Origin: Gamarada debralockiae
Taxonomy: Eukaryota > Ascomycota > Leotiomycetes > Helotiales > Hyphodiscaceae
Assembly (NCBI GenBank): GCA_002803225.1
Contig: NXFV01000402.1
Location: 1-17,625, forward strand
Reading direction: 5' to 3'
DNA length: 17,625 nucleotides
This document shows, piece by piece, positions 1 to 8,248 of the stretch. Positions within the stretch are counted from its first letter, which is position 1, and each line of letters begins with the position of its first letter. A program made the position numbers and the translations under genes. Below the pieces are notes generated by a model. That model worked only from the letters and a program-made list of their open reading frames with translations. It ran no database searches and was not told the DNA's origin.

Positions 1-1368
1 CCTCCAACTCATGCTCAAATCAAGGAATTTGCTCAGCGCCTCCTAGCTATCAAAGGAGACTATCAGCCACTTAGTAAACGCTAGATGCAGGCTTTTCTCA
101 AACGGAACCCTATTCTTAAGACCAAAAGAGCTAGGAATATTAATTCCTTGCGTGTAAATGGGGCTACAACTCAGGTGATTAAGGCTTGGTTCCAGCGGCT
201 CCTTCTTCCTGAAATTCAGGCTATTAAGCCTGAACACCAGTATAATATGGATAAATCTAGTATTATAGAAGGCCTTGGGGTAAATGGGTTAGTTATTAGA
301 AGCTCTGAAAGGCGTGCTATTCAAAAGAAACAGCCTGGGTCTAAGGCCTGGACTTCTTTTATTAAATGTGTCTCAGCAACTAAGGTTGCTCTCCCTCCTT
401 TAGTCATTTTTAAGGGCAAATCAGTCCAACAACAGTGGTTTCCTCGAGGTCTTAGTCAATTTAAAGGCTGGGAATTTACGCCAACTGATAATGGCTAGAC
501 AACAGACGAGACAGCTATAGAATAGCTCCAGAAGGTGTTTCTTCCCGCGACCAATACTCCAGAGCCTAGGCTACTTATTCTAGATGGCCATAGAAGTCAT
601 GAAACCACAGATTTCATGTACCTTTGCTATCAGAATAATGTTTACCTTTTATTCCTTCCGGCCCATACCTCTCATGTTCTTCAACCACTAGATCTCTCGG
701 TCTTTTCTCCCTTAAAAAGTCAATACCGAAAGGAGGTCGGATATTTGACTCTTTTAACGGATTCTAGCCCAATTGGAAAGCAGAACTTCCTTACCTGTTA
801 TTAGAAAGCTAGAAAGGAAGCCTTATCTGCAAAGAATATTAAGAGTAGTTAGAAAGCAACTAGTCTTTGGCCAAAATCTATGGCAAAACCACTTATGAGC
901 CCCTTGCTTTTAGAGAACAGCAACAAGGCTAAAGAGACCTCAAAACAGCCTTTAGAAAGCATAGTTGAGGGCTCTAGGTTCGACTAAAACACAAAGATAT
1001 CACAGGTTATCTAGTCTACACCTAAAAAGTCAATCGAACTTAAGGCCCAAACCTCGGCATTTCAGCAGCTCGAAGAACACGATCAACCTACACAAAGGCT
1101 CTTATTTCGGAAGATTATAAAGGGTTTTGAAGAGCAAGAGAGTATTCTAGCAGACCATAAGCTTAGAATAGAGTCTTTAAAGACTCAACTTGAGGCATCT
1201 AGACCTAAAAAAAGAAGGAAGGTTAGAACTAGCCCAAATTCTAAGTTTGTAGGAATTGCAGAGATACAGAGAGCGCAAAAAGAGGCTAGAGGGGAAGAAA
1301 TTGAAGATAAAGCTTCAGATATAGCTAGTCTATCTGATTCTACAGAAGATTGTATTGAAGTAGAGTAA
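1..1368 (+). pseudogene. pogo/Fot1-like DDE transposase relic (5' truncated)
   Basis: One frame starting at base 1 reads through as a CENP-B/Tc5-type helix-turn-helix tail (FLKRNP...) followed by a DDE_1 catalytic domain. The YNMD motif (about 240-254), the LLILDGHRSH motif (about 571-600) and PLDLSVFSPLK (about 688-720) supply the three acidic residues, and all three survive. The residue after the first Asp, usually Glu in this family, is Lys. Downstream come a conserved LWP-K-AKPLMSPLL segment and a charged, coiled-coil-like C-terminus with PKKRRK, a possible nuclear localisation signal, ending at TAA 1366-1368. The frame is broken by stops at 82, 496, 523, 802, 850, 985 and 1012. Those at 82, 496 and 523 replace expected Trp codons (TGG to TAG); 985 fits CAA to TAA. 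This is a RIP-like pattern. It cannot encode active transposase as read. Confidence 0.85.
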
Positions 1369-1431
1369 TTAGGGCTATATATTCATTTGACTGTGGGTAG
1401 TTATCTGAAAAATCGCTTATTTTTAGGGTGC

Positions 1432-1469
1432 GGAATGGGGGGGGGGTGCGGGATGGGGGTGCACGGACT
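1432..1469. repeat. candidate right terminal inverted repeat of the pogo-type element
   Basis: G-rich segment with a run of ten G and two near-identical 13-base subunits, closing with GTGCACGGACT directly before TA. Position and composition suit a transposon terminus with internal binding-site repeats. The partner repeat is outside the window, so this is inference. Confidence 0.45.
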
Positions 1470-1530
1470 TAGTCAAAGCTTTTCACTCGAGAGTTACAAT
1501 GCTCAACGACCAAAACATGAACAGCTGTGA

Positions 1531-1537
1531 TATAAAG
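1531..1537 (+). promoter_or_regulatory. TATA-like box upstream of the secreted-protein relic
   Basis: TATAAAG lies 142 bases upstream of the ATG at 1673 and just outside the transposon end. The spacing suits a fungal core promoter with a short 5' leader. Assigned by motif only. Confidence 0.35.
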
Positions 1538-1672
1538 TAGATATACTTCTACCACGAAAAAGAACCATTTCCTCTGTTCAATTGTTAAGATCTCCTTATA
1601 TCGGTTTCCTTTGCATTTGCCTTATGCTTTGTCGTCTAGATTTGTTCCCTGACGTCATCCGCATAATCCATC

Positions 1673-2756
1673 ATGTCCCCTTTTCCCAAAATCGTCCTCA
1701 CGGCCCTCACACTCACTGCACCCTTTGCATCGGCCAAACCACTCGATCGTCGAAACAATGCCTAACAAGTCATCCTCCCAACTGTAACCAGCAACGCCAA
1801 CGAATTCTCCCAGATAGCCTATTTATCCTCCCCTTCCAGACATAAACCATAAACGCCTACGCCAACGCCATTGGCACACAAGATTAATATGTTACATGGA
1901 GAATGGAAATGGAGTGTCTACAACTTTTGCGAATGGCAACTCCTTCACTGCGGTGATTCCCTCCAAGACGAGTCCCATCGACTATCCATACGGTGGCACA
2001 AACCATAATAGCGCCAGCTCTTTCTGCTGCTACCTGGCCCAGAACCTGACCTACACCGTGGCCTGGATCGGAGAGTCTGATATATCGTGTTCATTAGTCT
2101 ACATCTGTGGCTACGTCGCACTCACCGACTTTCTCAGCATCGACGTCAATGTGAATTCCGGCAAGACGATCGCACTCGACACCATAATCGCTCCCCGGAT
2201 ATCTACGCTCTCCTATTCAGAATCACCGCGTTTGGCAACCAGGACTGCGATTCAAGCCCTATCTCACTTTTAAACAGCACATGCAGCGTATCCTTTGCCT
2301 GCCACAGCGATAACCCCTCCGACAACGGCGCAATAAGCAACAGATATAGCACTCACCCTCCTGAAACAAATCGGGCAAAACACAAATCTCGTCAAAACCA
2401 CTCGAGCACCACTTGCCGTTCCCATCTGCCTTGAATGGAGTAACGAGCCTGCGGCAAAGTTCATAGAGTGTTTGGAGTACCAGTACAATGAGACGGTATC
2501 CGTAGTACCGGAAGAGATCGGTATCAATGTCTCGAATATTGCACTTGAGGGATCGAAACGCGATACTAGTGGTGCCGAGTCTTTGACAGCGATGGCTAGT
2601 TGTCCTGCGTCGCCGGGAAGTGGAAACAATTGTGCTTTTTGCTAGGCTGTTAATGGCATTCTTGCTGAGACTGCGCTCTTGGATGATGATTCTTCTATGC
2701 CGTTTGGAGTTGCTAGCTTTCTTGTTAGCTGGACTTGCAACTTAGCTGGGAGTTGA
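1673..2756 (+). pseudogene. relic of a secreted, cysteine-containing protein gene
   Basis: ATG at 1673 opens a convincing signal peptide, MSPFPKIVLTALTLTAPFAS, with an SA-K cleavage context and a following dibasic RR. It is stopped after 30 codons by TAA (1763-1765), then continues in frame as QVILPTVTSNANEFSQIAYL. The coding signal then moves between frames: frame 3 from about 1896 (PIDYPYGG, a CCYL segment), frame 2 around 2190-2330 (FGNQDCDSS, N-glycosylation-type NST), and frame 3 again from 2343 to TGA 2754-2756. The last stretch has CAFC followed by a TAG at 2643-2645 that reads as a mutated Trp (TGG to TAG). No splice sites explain the frame jumps. I do not recognise the family. The intact ancestor was probably a secreted protein of about 340-360 residues. 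The decay fits RIP or drift next to the transposon. Confidence 0.55.
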
Positions 2757-2952
2757 TGCGGTTTGACGACGCTATCACTGCTGTGCGCTAAGGCGAATGG
2801 ACATAGGTGGTCAATTTTCATGGCGTTCGATCGGATGTTCAGAGTCGACGGAATTGTGTATCAGCTGGGTCGCAGGAACGAAATGTATGTATCAGTAGAA
2901 TTTGCATATAGATTAGAGATGGAATCAATCATTACACGCTTCAATCACATAG

Positions 2953-3444
2953 TTATTGCATCTCCGTTTTCTCCTTCGTTTCTCCCTCCTTTGGCATTCT
3001 CTCCAAATTCCCCTTCGCCTTCCCAATCAATCCCATTACTTTCTCAGCAACTTTACTATCCAAAAACTCAACCACCCTTTCAATCTTCCCACTCCCATCC
3101 ATACTAAAAATAAACACATACTCCCCCTTATAAACCCAATCCTCATCATCATCCATCACCTCGTCCCTAAACGTAGCTTCACTTGTCGCCCAAATCACAA
3201 CCCTGTTCGCCTTCTCATCCTCCATAGTCTCTTTCACCGTAACGGGAAATCGTTCGATGAGAGGCTGCATTCTGGAGATGTGCGCGGCATATGCATCATT
3301 ATTCATGGGGAGTAGGGAAGACAGGGAGGAGGGCGCGAAGATGTGCGTGCATGTTGGTGAGCGGACGGAGAGGAGTGTTGAAAGGTCGAGCGTGTCGAAT
3401 GCGTGAAGGAATTTCAAAGCTGTTGTGACGCGAGTGGATGTCAT
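2953..3444 (-). CDS. SnoaL-like (NTF2-fold) domain protein, 163 aa
   Basis: Intronless 163-residue protein, start at 3444, stop at 2953-2955. It resembles the fungal SnoaL-like/NTF2-fold proteins: an N-terminal helix around LKFLHAFDTLDLSTLLSV, a central FAPSSLSSLLPMNNDAYAAH segment, a helix with ERFPVTVKE, then beta strands VVIWATSEATFRD, YKGEYVFIFSMD and IERVVEFLDS. That strand order and the final VVEFLDS are usual in this group. The fold serves many roles (cyclases, isomerases, binding proteins) and no catalytic residues can be assigned. The C-terminal tail (about 140-163) is highly charged. The gene diverges from the arsenite methyltransferase gene with 687 bp between the starts, so co-regulation is possible. 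The assignment to the fold is good; the function is unknown. Confidence 0.75.
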   Translation of the reverse strand: MTSTRVTTALKFLHAFDTLDLSTLLSVRSPTCTHIFAPSSLSSLLPMNNDAYAAHISRMQPLIERFPVTVKETMEDEKANRVVIWATSEATFRDEVMDDDEDWVYKGEYVFIFSMDGSGKIERVVEFLDSKVAEKVMGLIGKAKGNLERMPKEGETKEKTEMQ

Positions 3445-4131
3445 ATTGGTGGTTTTGATGAAGCCGGGTTTAGCAAAAAAGCTTAGCTTGTGGTAATTGT
3501 GCTTGAGAAGATGGAATTTGTGGCCGGTTCAAAGATCGGTAACCAAGGTACTTGAGATTCCAGTGGGGTATTATAAAACCTTAGTGGTAGCCTTGGGGCA
3601 GAATTCCGTATCGGAGATAATGTGCAAACGCCGTGATTCTTCCGACAACGTTCATTACCTGCATGAGTTCCATGTTTTAGGAAAACAGATCCGGTGTCCA
3701 ACCGCTTGGTGGAGATACCTTCGAATAAACTAACAAAAAATTGCCGTCTATTCTTGGTCTTCCACGGTTTTGAGGTTCAGGGGAAGCGAGTCGGGGTTGT
3801 TGAAATGTCGCCGCCCCCTTATCGGTAAAAGAGGGGTAGGGGATCACGTGGTGAGGCAATGGGTAGAATATTCAGCGCTGCTTGACGTTCATGTACGAGC
3901 TTCACCAATCAGCTTCTAGCGGTGACCTCTAGTGACAATCACCTCTTAAGCCTCGCTGGAGTTGATTATAAAAGTTCACAAGGCTAAATCTTCTCTCTTC
4001 GAGAGATAAAGTCCATATCAAGCTCGAAATTTGCCGGGTATCAGCACTCTCCGTTTGCTACTTTCAATTCCAAAAACTCTTTGGACAGCTCTGCTTTGAA
4101 CAAAACTCAGTGGAATAATAAAGCCTGAAAT
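3445..4131. promoter_or_regulatory. shared divergent promoter region (SnoaL-like / arsenite methyltransferase)
   Basis: 687 bp between two divergent starts with no convincing gene in either direction. Visible elements are CACGTG at 3845-3850, CCAAT at 3905-3909 and TATAAAAG at 3967-3974, the last oriented for the methyltransferase gene. Pyrimidine-rich stretches precede the plus-strand start. No recognised arsenic-response operator can be assigned by eye. Confidence 0.5.
3967..3974 (+). promoter_or_regulatory. TATA box for the arsenite methyltransferase gene
   Basis: TATAAAAG stands 158 bases before the ATG at 4132. This implies a leader of roughly 120-130 nt. The ATG has A at -3, the favoured context. 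Confidence 0.5.
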
Positions 4132-5285
4132 ATGAGCGCCCTTATCACGACTCAAACGGTCATTGACCACTACTCCACACTCGCAAGAGAAGACTCTACT
4201 ACAAATGCAGCGCACATGAAGAAAGCAGCCGAGGCCTTCGGATACTCACCTGAAGACCTCGCGAGCATTCCTGAAGGTGCAAATCTCGGACTCAGTTGCG
4301 GGAATCCTCTTGCGATTGCCGGACTGAAAGAAGCACGTACAAGTTCTCCTGATCCTCATTCTCTAGAAAAGAAACCCTAGAATAAAGAGAGAGAGAAGGA
4401 TAAGGCGTATTGGAAAATGAGCTAATTTGGTGAAGGGAGAGACAGTACTTGATCTTGGCTCCGGAGCAGGCTTCGACGTCTTCCAAGCAGCCCACAAGAT
4501 TGGAGCGTCTGGCCTTGCAATCGGAATTGATATGAGCGATGACATGCTCGCTCGAGCTCATCTCAATGCCACCCAAGCATCTATCATGAACGTCAAATTC
4601 GTGAAGTCACCCATCACGTCCGTCCCTCTCGAGTCGGGATTTGCAGATTGCATTATCAGTAACTGCGTGATCAACCTCCTTTCGCACGAGGACAAGAAAG
4701 TGTGCTTTGATGAAATATACCGTCTGTTGAAGCCGGGCGGTAGATTGGCTGTGAGTGATACGCTTGCGAAGAAACCTTTCCCTGAAGAATTGCAGAGCGA
4801 TATGGGGTTGTATGTTGGCTGCATCAGTGGGGCGAGTTTGGTAGGAGAGTATGAGGCTTGGTTGAAGGAGGTGGGGTTCGAAGGTATGTTTAGTTTAGCT
4901 TCTGCAGCCACATGAGAAGATTGCTGAGACAGAGCAAACAGACATTATGATTGTTGACAAGAAGGTCGATCTGAATATCTACAAGGAAAGGGACGGAGCA
5001 GAGCCAGCTGCTTCGTGTTGCGTGCCATCTGTGAAGGCTGAAGCGAAGACGGAGGCGGCATCTTGCTGCGCTCCGTCTTCGTCCTGCTGCTCGACTGAGC
5101 CAGGGGACAAGACAGGAAACCCGAAAGAGGTCTCGAAAGCTGTTGCGGATCTTGATTTCAATGAGTGGGTCGGTAAGTACCACCTCCACTATCCAATCAT
5201 AGTCGATGCTGTGGCTAACCTTCCATACAAAGGTTCATACGGCATATATGCTGTCAAGCCAGATATGGTAGCCAAGGCTTGTTGA
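4132..5285 (+). CDS. arsenite (As(III)) S-adenosylmethionine methyltransferase, four exons
   Basis: Predicted 310-residue cytosolic enzyme transferring methyl groups from S-adenosylmethionine to trivalent arsenic (AS3MT/ArsM family). Exons: 4132-4332, 4436-4883, 4942-5172, 5233-5285; all phases join without a stop. Domains: an N-terminal segment with GLSCGNP (Cys56); SAM-binding motif I DLGSGAGFD (73-81); GIDMS with acidic Asp99; SNCVINL (Cys144); LLKPGGRLAVSD (165-175); GLYVGCISGA (Cys196); then a linker with three Cys pairs (242-243, 258-259, 265-266) and the family-typical C-terminal SYGIYAVKP. Cys56, Cys144 and Cys196 match the three arsenic-binding cysteines of the family; the additional N-terminal cysteine found in some relatives is absent. 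Introns 2 (4884-4941, GTATGT...CAG) and 3 (5173-5232, GTAAGT, CTAAC branch) are canonical. Intron 1 is best read as GC-AG. The gene converges on the DUF6604 relic, with 52 bases between the stops. Confidence 0.92.
4333..4435 (+). other. intron 1 of the arsenite methyltransferase gene, GC-AG type
   Basis: Joining GAA (4330-4332) to GGA (4436) restores the family-conserved LKEGETVLDLGSG. The intron then starts GCACGT, one base from the canonical fungal donor GTACGT, and ends GAAG. A CTAAT branch site lies at 4422-4426, about 10 bases before the acceptor. The alternative GT donor at 4337 joined to the AG at 4420-4421 also keeps the frame. It inserts six residues (APNLVK) before the conserved motif and lacks a good branch site. 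Confidence 0.65.
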
Positions 5286-5337
5286 TTCGTTGGAGGGAAA
5301 TGCCCTGTTCATGAGCGATTGAGTATTTAAATGCCAC

Positions 5338-7705
5338 TCAATTTGTAGGATTGACCACCTTTCGGCTGAGCAGGAACAAATCACCCGACTTATACGAACG
5401 ATGCGAAAGTCCCGAACGCTGCTGTGCCGAAGTGCTTTGAACTATTGAAGTGTAGGAGATCGAAAGCCTCTTCAAAGTTCTACTGTCAGATCTTTCGTAT
5501 CTATCCCTTCTGCATAATCTAAAGGCCTTGTAGGCCTCTTGCGCTCCCTGCCAAATTTTCCAAATATCCACCAAGTATGAGACCAGAGAGATGCAACTGA
5601 GGACCACCTCTATGGCCCAGCGCGTCTGCGTCACGGCCATTTCTATGTCTTCTACTTCACCAAAGAACGAAGCTTCTTTCAGAATTCTGAGGACCATGAA
5701 GCTATACTGTATGTCAGGGGTATCGATCTTGTCGCTCTGACAAAGTCTCGCGTGCAATTTCTCCATGGTACGTTTCATGATTGTCCAGAATATTCGATCG
5801 CATGTCCGGACTAGTGGAATATAATCGAGTTCCATGGTCTCCACTGCCCAGGATGCGTCTCTTGAATGTCTGACAAAACCTCTTTCGGTGTAAGGGGACG
5901 TTGACTCTCTCCCTTTGGGGACGCCGCTTTCGAATTGCTCAAACTTTGCGACTGATTCACATTTGGACTTAGAGATCTGGGGACTGGATCGTTCCTAGGT
6001 TTTGAAGCATTCGGCTTCAGCATCTGTGCGCTCTCTCCGTGGATGAGTACCTACATCTGATAGGGACGTCGATGCATTGTTTCGCCTTTACGGAAATATT
6101 GCTTCAATATCTCCGAAGTTTCGTATTGGGTATCTGCGAGCCTGCTTCCACCCCTTTCTGAAGGCCAGTTTAGGCCTCGGTCCCTCTGTTTTGCGTGTAT
6201 TGCGTGCAAATTGCTTGGTAGAAACCCCGAATTGAAGAATTATGTGGTTGGCGATTTCTTTCTCGGTGACTGGGAGTTTGCCTACAAGATAGACTCCAAT
6301 ATGTGTTGCGATGAGCAGATCCATGTCGGGCCATCGAATAGTCAGGAACCCAGTCTATTGCAAGGCGTTGTAGAGGTGCGTCATCGAAATATTGCTTGGT
6401 GGTCATTCTCCAGTGTGGTGCCCGCTTCTTCCATGTCCGGCGCCAATTCCAAAGCAAGAATTCCGCAGTACAATGGGTTTTCTGCATAAATGAAGGAAGG
6501 TACAGTTGAATGACGTGGTCCAAGGCTCCTCCTTCATCATACTTTTCACAAAGTTTCAGGAGGGCTTCTTCTTCAACGTCGAGTGCTTTGCCCTCGCTAT
6601 TATTCATTTCGTTCCGAGCTGCTCTGCTCAGTTGAGAAGTTGAGCTGCCCCGCTGGCTTTCAGCCAGCTTCCTCCAGAATGAACATCCGGGGGGGTTGGT
6701 CTTCTAGGAACTTCGTTTTGACCATCTCAAACAAAAGATCCTTTGGTGAATTGAAAGTGCTCCAGGTCACGATATATTTTCGGCGCAACCAAGCCTAATG
6801 CTTCATTATCCCTTACAGGGCTGTGACTGTTCCCCAACTTCTACTTTGCAATACTAGCAGAGTCAAGGAGAGCCTTGAGGCCTTCTTGTGTGTGTTCACC
6901 TAGGATATCCCTGATATCCAATAGCACTCTGGTACCAATACCAACCATGCACTTATCTCACCATCACTCCTGAGCTTGTTGATGCCCTTGGCTAGTTCAT
7001 CTGGAGGCGGAAATGCAACAACAGACGATCCCTTCATCTTCACTCTGAAGTCTTTGAGAGAGGCCAAGTCCATGAGCATCTGAACCACAAACTCGTCCTC
7101 GTCTTCCATCTTTTTGATTTCGAGCAGCTGGATTAAATTCGGGTGAAAACGCATAACTAAATCTAGCTTTGAAGATGGGTTGAGCGAACTGACGTTCCAA
7201 CAGTTGTTCCAAAATCCGGCCTCAAAAGTTTGATGGAACTTTCAAGTACTCTAGTAAAATGGGGATGCCTACCAGTAGACTGCCCGTTGTCGACCCCGGT
7301 ATTTTGGAACCATTCCGCACATCTTCTCTTTGCCCGGATAACACGCTCCATGGCCTTAACTATCGACTCGGGTATAATGATTCCCTGATTTGTCGACGGT
7401 TGTCCTGCTTGCCGTATAAGGTCTTGTGTGGTGATGGCGTGCCGAATAGTCTGTACCGCTACAACAATGGGGCTTTTCTTTTGTTCCCGTTTCTGATCTT
7501 TCTTCTGTGCTTGCTCGCACAGTCGCTCGGCATAAGTTAACGGCCTCGTGGATTGAGTGGGAGGATTCGATATCTGCGGAGGGTTTGCACGCGCAGGTTC
7601 CGGGCTGTAGCCGGCAGCAGCAGCGGTCTTCGAGATCCAAGTAGTGAAGACATTAATGTCGTTTTTGCATTGTTGGTAGCTACCCGCTAGGATGTTGTGG
7701 GTCAT
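5338..7705 (-). pseudogene. DUF6604-domain protein gene, frame-disrupted
   Basis: The 5' part (7705 down to about 7190) encodes a DUF6604-like N-terminus: MTHNILAGSYQQCKNDINVF then TTWISKTAAAAGY, a Lys/Gln-rich charged linker, an ITTQDLI segment, and IPESIVKAMERVIRAKRRCAEW, the last typical of the domain. Coding then changes frame many times: EDEFVVQMLMDLASLKDF (about 7050-7100), GTRVLLDIRDILGEH (about 6890-6935), LLFEMVKTKFLEDQPP (about 6690-6735), FWRKLAESQ through LLKLCEKYDEGG (about 6520-6680), WPDMDLLIATHIGVYLVGK (about 6270-6330), EVLSDIQETHPGQW (about 5840-5880) and MELDYIPLVRTCDRIFW to TAA at 5338. A TAG lies at 6841-6843. Several breaks sit beside homopolymers, e.g. the G7 run at 6689-6695. 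The role of DUF6604 proteins is unknown. Real decay and assembly indels are both possible. Confidence 0.65.
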
Positions 7706-8248
7706 ATTGAATAGTTCAATTCGAGTCAGCGATCGAGCAACTCAGAGGATCTTGTTGTTAACGAGGTCCTCGACCGAATATCAGACATCTTGATTGGATT
7801 CGAACCACTGTACTAAGTCGAGCTGTTCAATCAACTCCGTGAATTACAGTTTAGAGCAATTGGGACAGACAAGAAAGGAGAACTTACGGAAGCACGGGGG
7901 AGGCCCCATGCTGGCATTGAACCGGAGGACATGGAGAGTTCGCGTTTTTGGAATGGGCTCGTAAAGAGCACCCAGCTTCATCGCGATCGAGTACAGCCAA
8001 CGAGGAGTGGCTGGCTGTTCCATTTAAGGACCGAGTTCATTTCAAAGGAAGAAGGTTGCCCGAGGTTATGGTTGTTTGTTAGATTTTGGAATCCTGCCCT
8101 GCAAATGCATATTTACCCCGCACTACCCCGCACTACCTCGCCAAAAGTCCCCTGTCTTAACAGCCTCCCAGTCCTAGTTGCAGACAGCCTGCTACTCACC
8201 CCAGACATTATTATCGGCAATAAGAGCTGCATTGGTGGGATTAATATC
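7706..8248. other. no clear gene; possible small two-exon frame on the minus strand
   Basis: Between the 5' end of the DUF6604 relic and the 3' end of the CorA-like relic. The only structure is a minus-strand ATG at 7932 opening 15 codons (MSSGSMPAWGLPRAS), a consensus donor GTAAGT (7887-7882) and an acceptor TTAG (7813), followed by 28 more codons to TGA. This is either a chance frame, a small gene, or an upstream leader exon of the DUF6604 gene. A short tandem CCCCGCACTA pair lies near 8116-8135. Confidence 0.25.

Larger units (their letters stand above)
1..1469 (+). mobile_element. Fot1/pogo-type DNA transposon, 3' part, mutated
   Basis: The window opens inside a Tc1/mariner-superfamily element of the pogo/Fot1 group, so its left end is missing. 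The transposase relic (1-1368) is followed by a non-coding tail. The tail ends in a G-rich segment holding two related units, GTGCGGAATGGGG and GTGCGGGATGGGG, and then GTGCACGGACT immediately before TA (1470-1471). That is the expected layout of a right terminal inverted repeat next to a TA target duplication. The left terminus lies outside the window, so the inverted repeat cannot be confirmed and the end at 1469 is inferred. Confidence 0.75.

Noticed and set aside
2270..2629. Minus-strand open frame of 119 codons
   Set aside because: It lies opposite the frame-3 coding remnant of the secreted-protein relic, which has a continuous, more protein-like sequence to 2756; the minus frame has no family features.
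2956..3315. Plus-strand frame of 119 codons opposite the SnoaL-like gene
   Set aside because: Antisense shadow; the minus strand holds a complete, recognisable protein.
7780..7812. GGATTCGAACC, resembling the complement of a tRNA T-arm
   Set aside because: Only about three base pairs of T-stem can form and no acceptor, D or anticodon arms are found around it.
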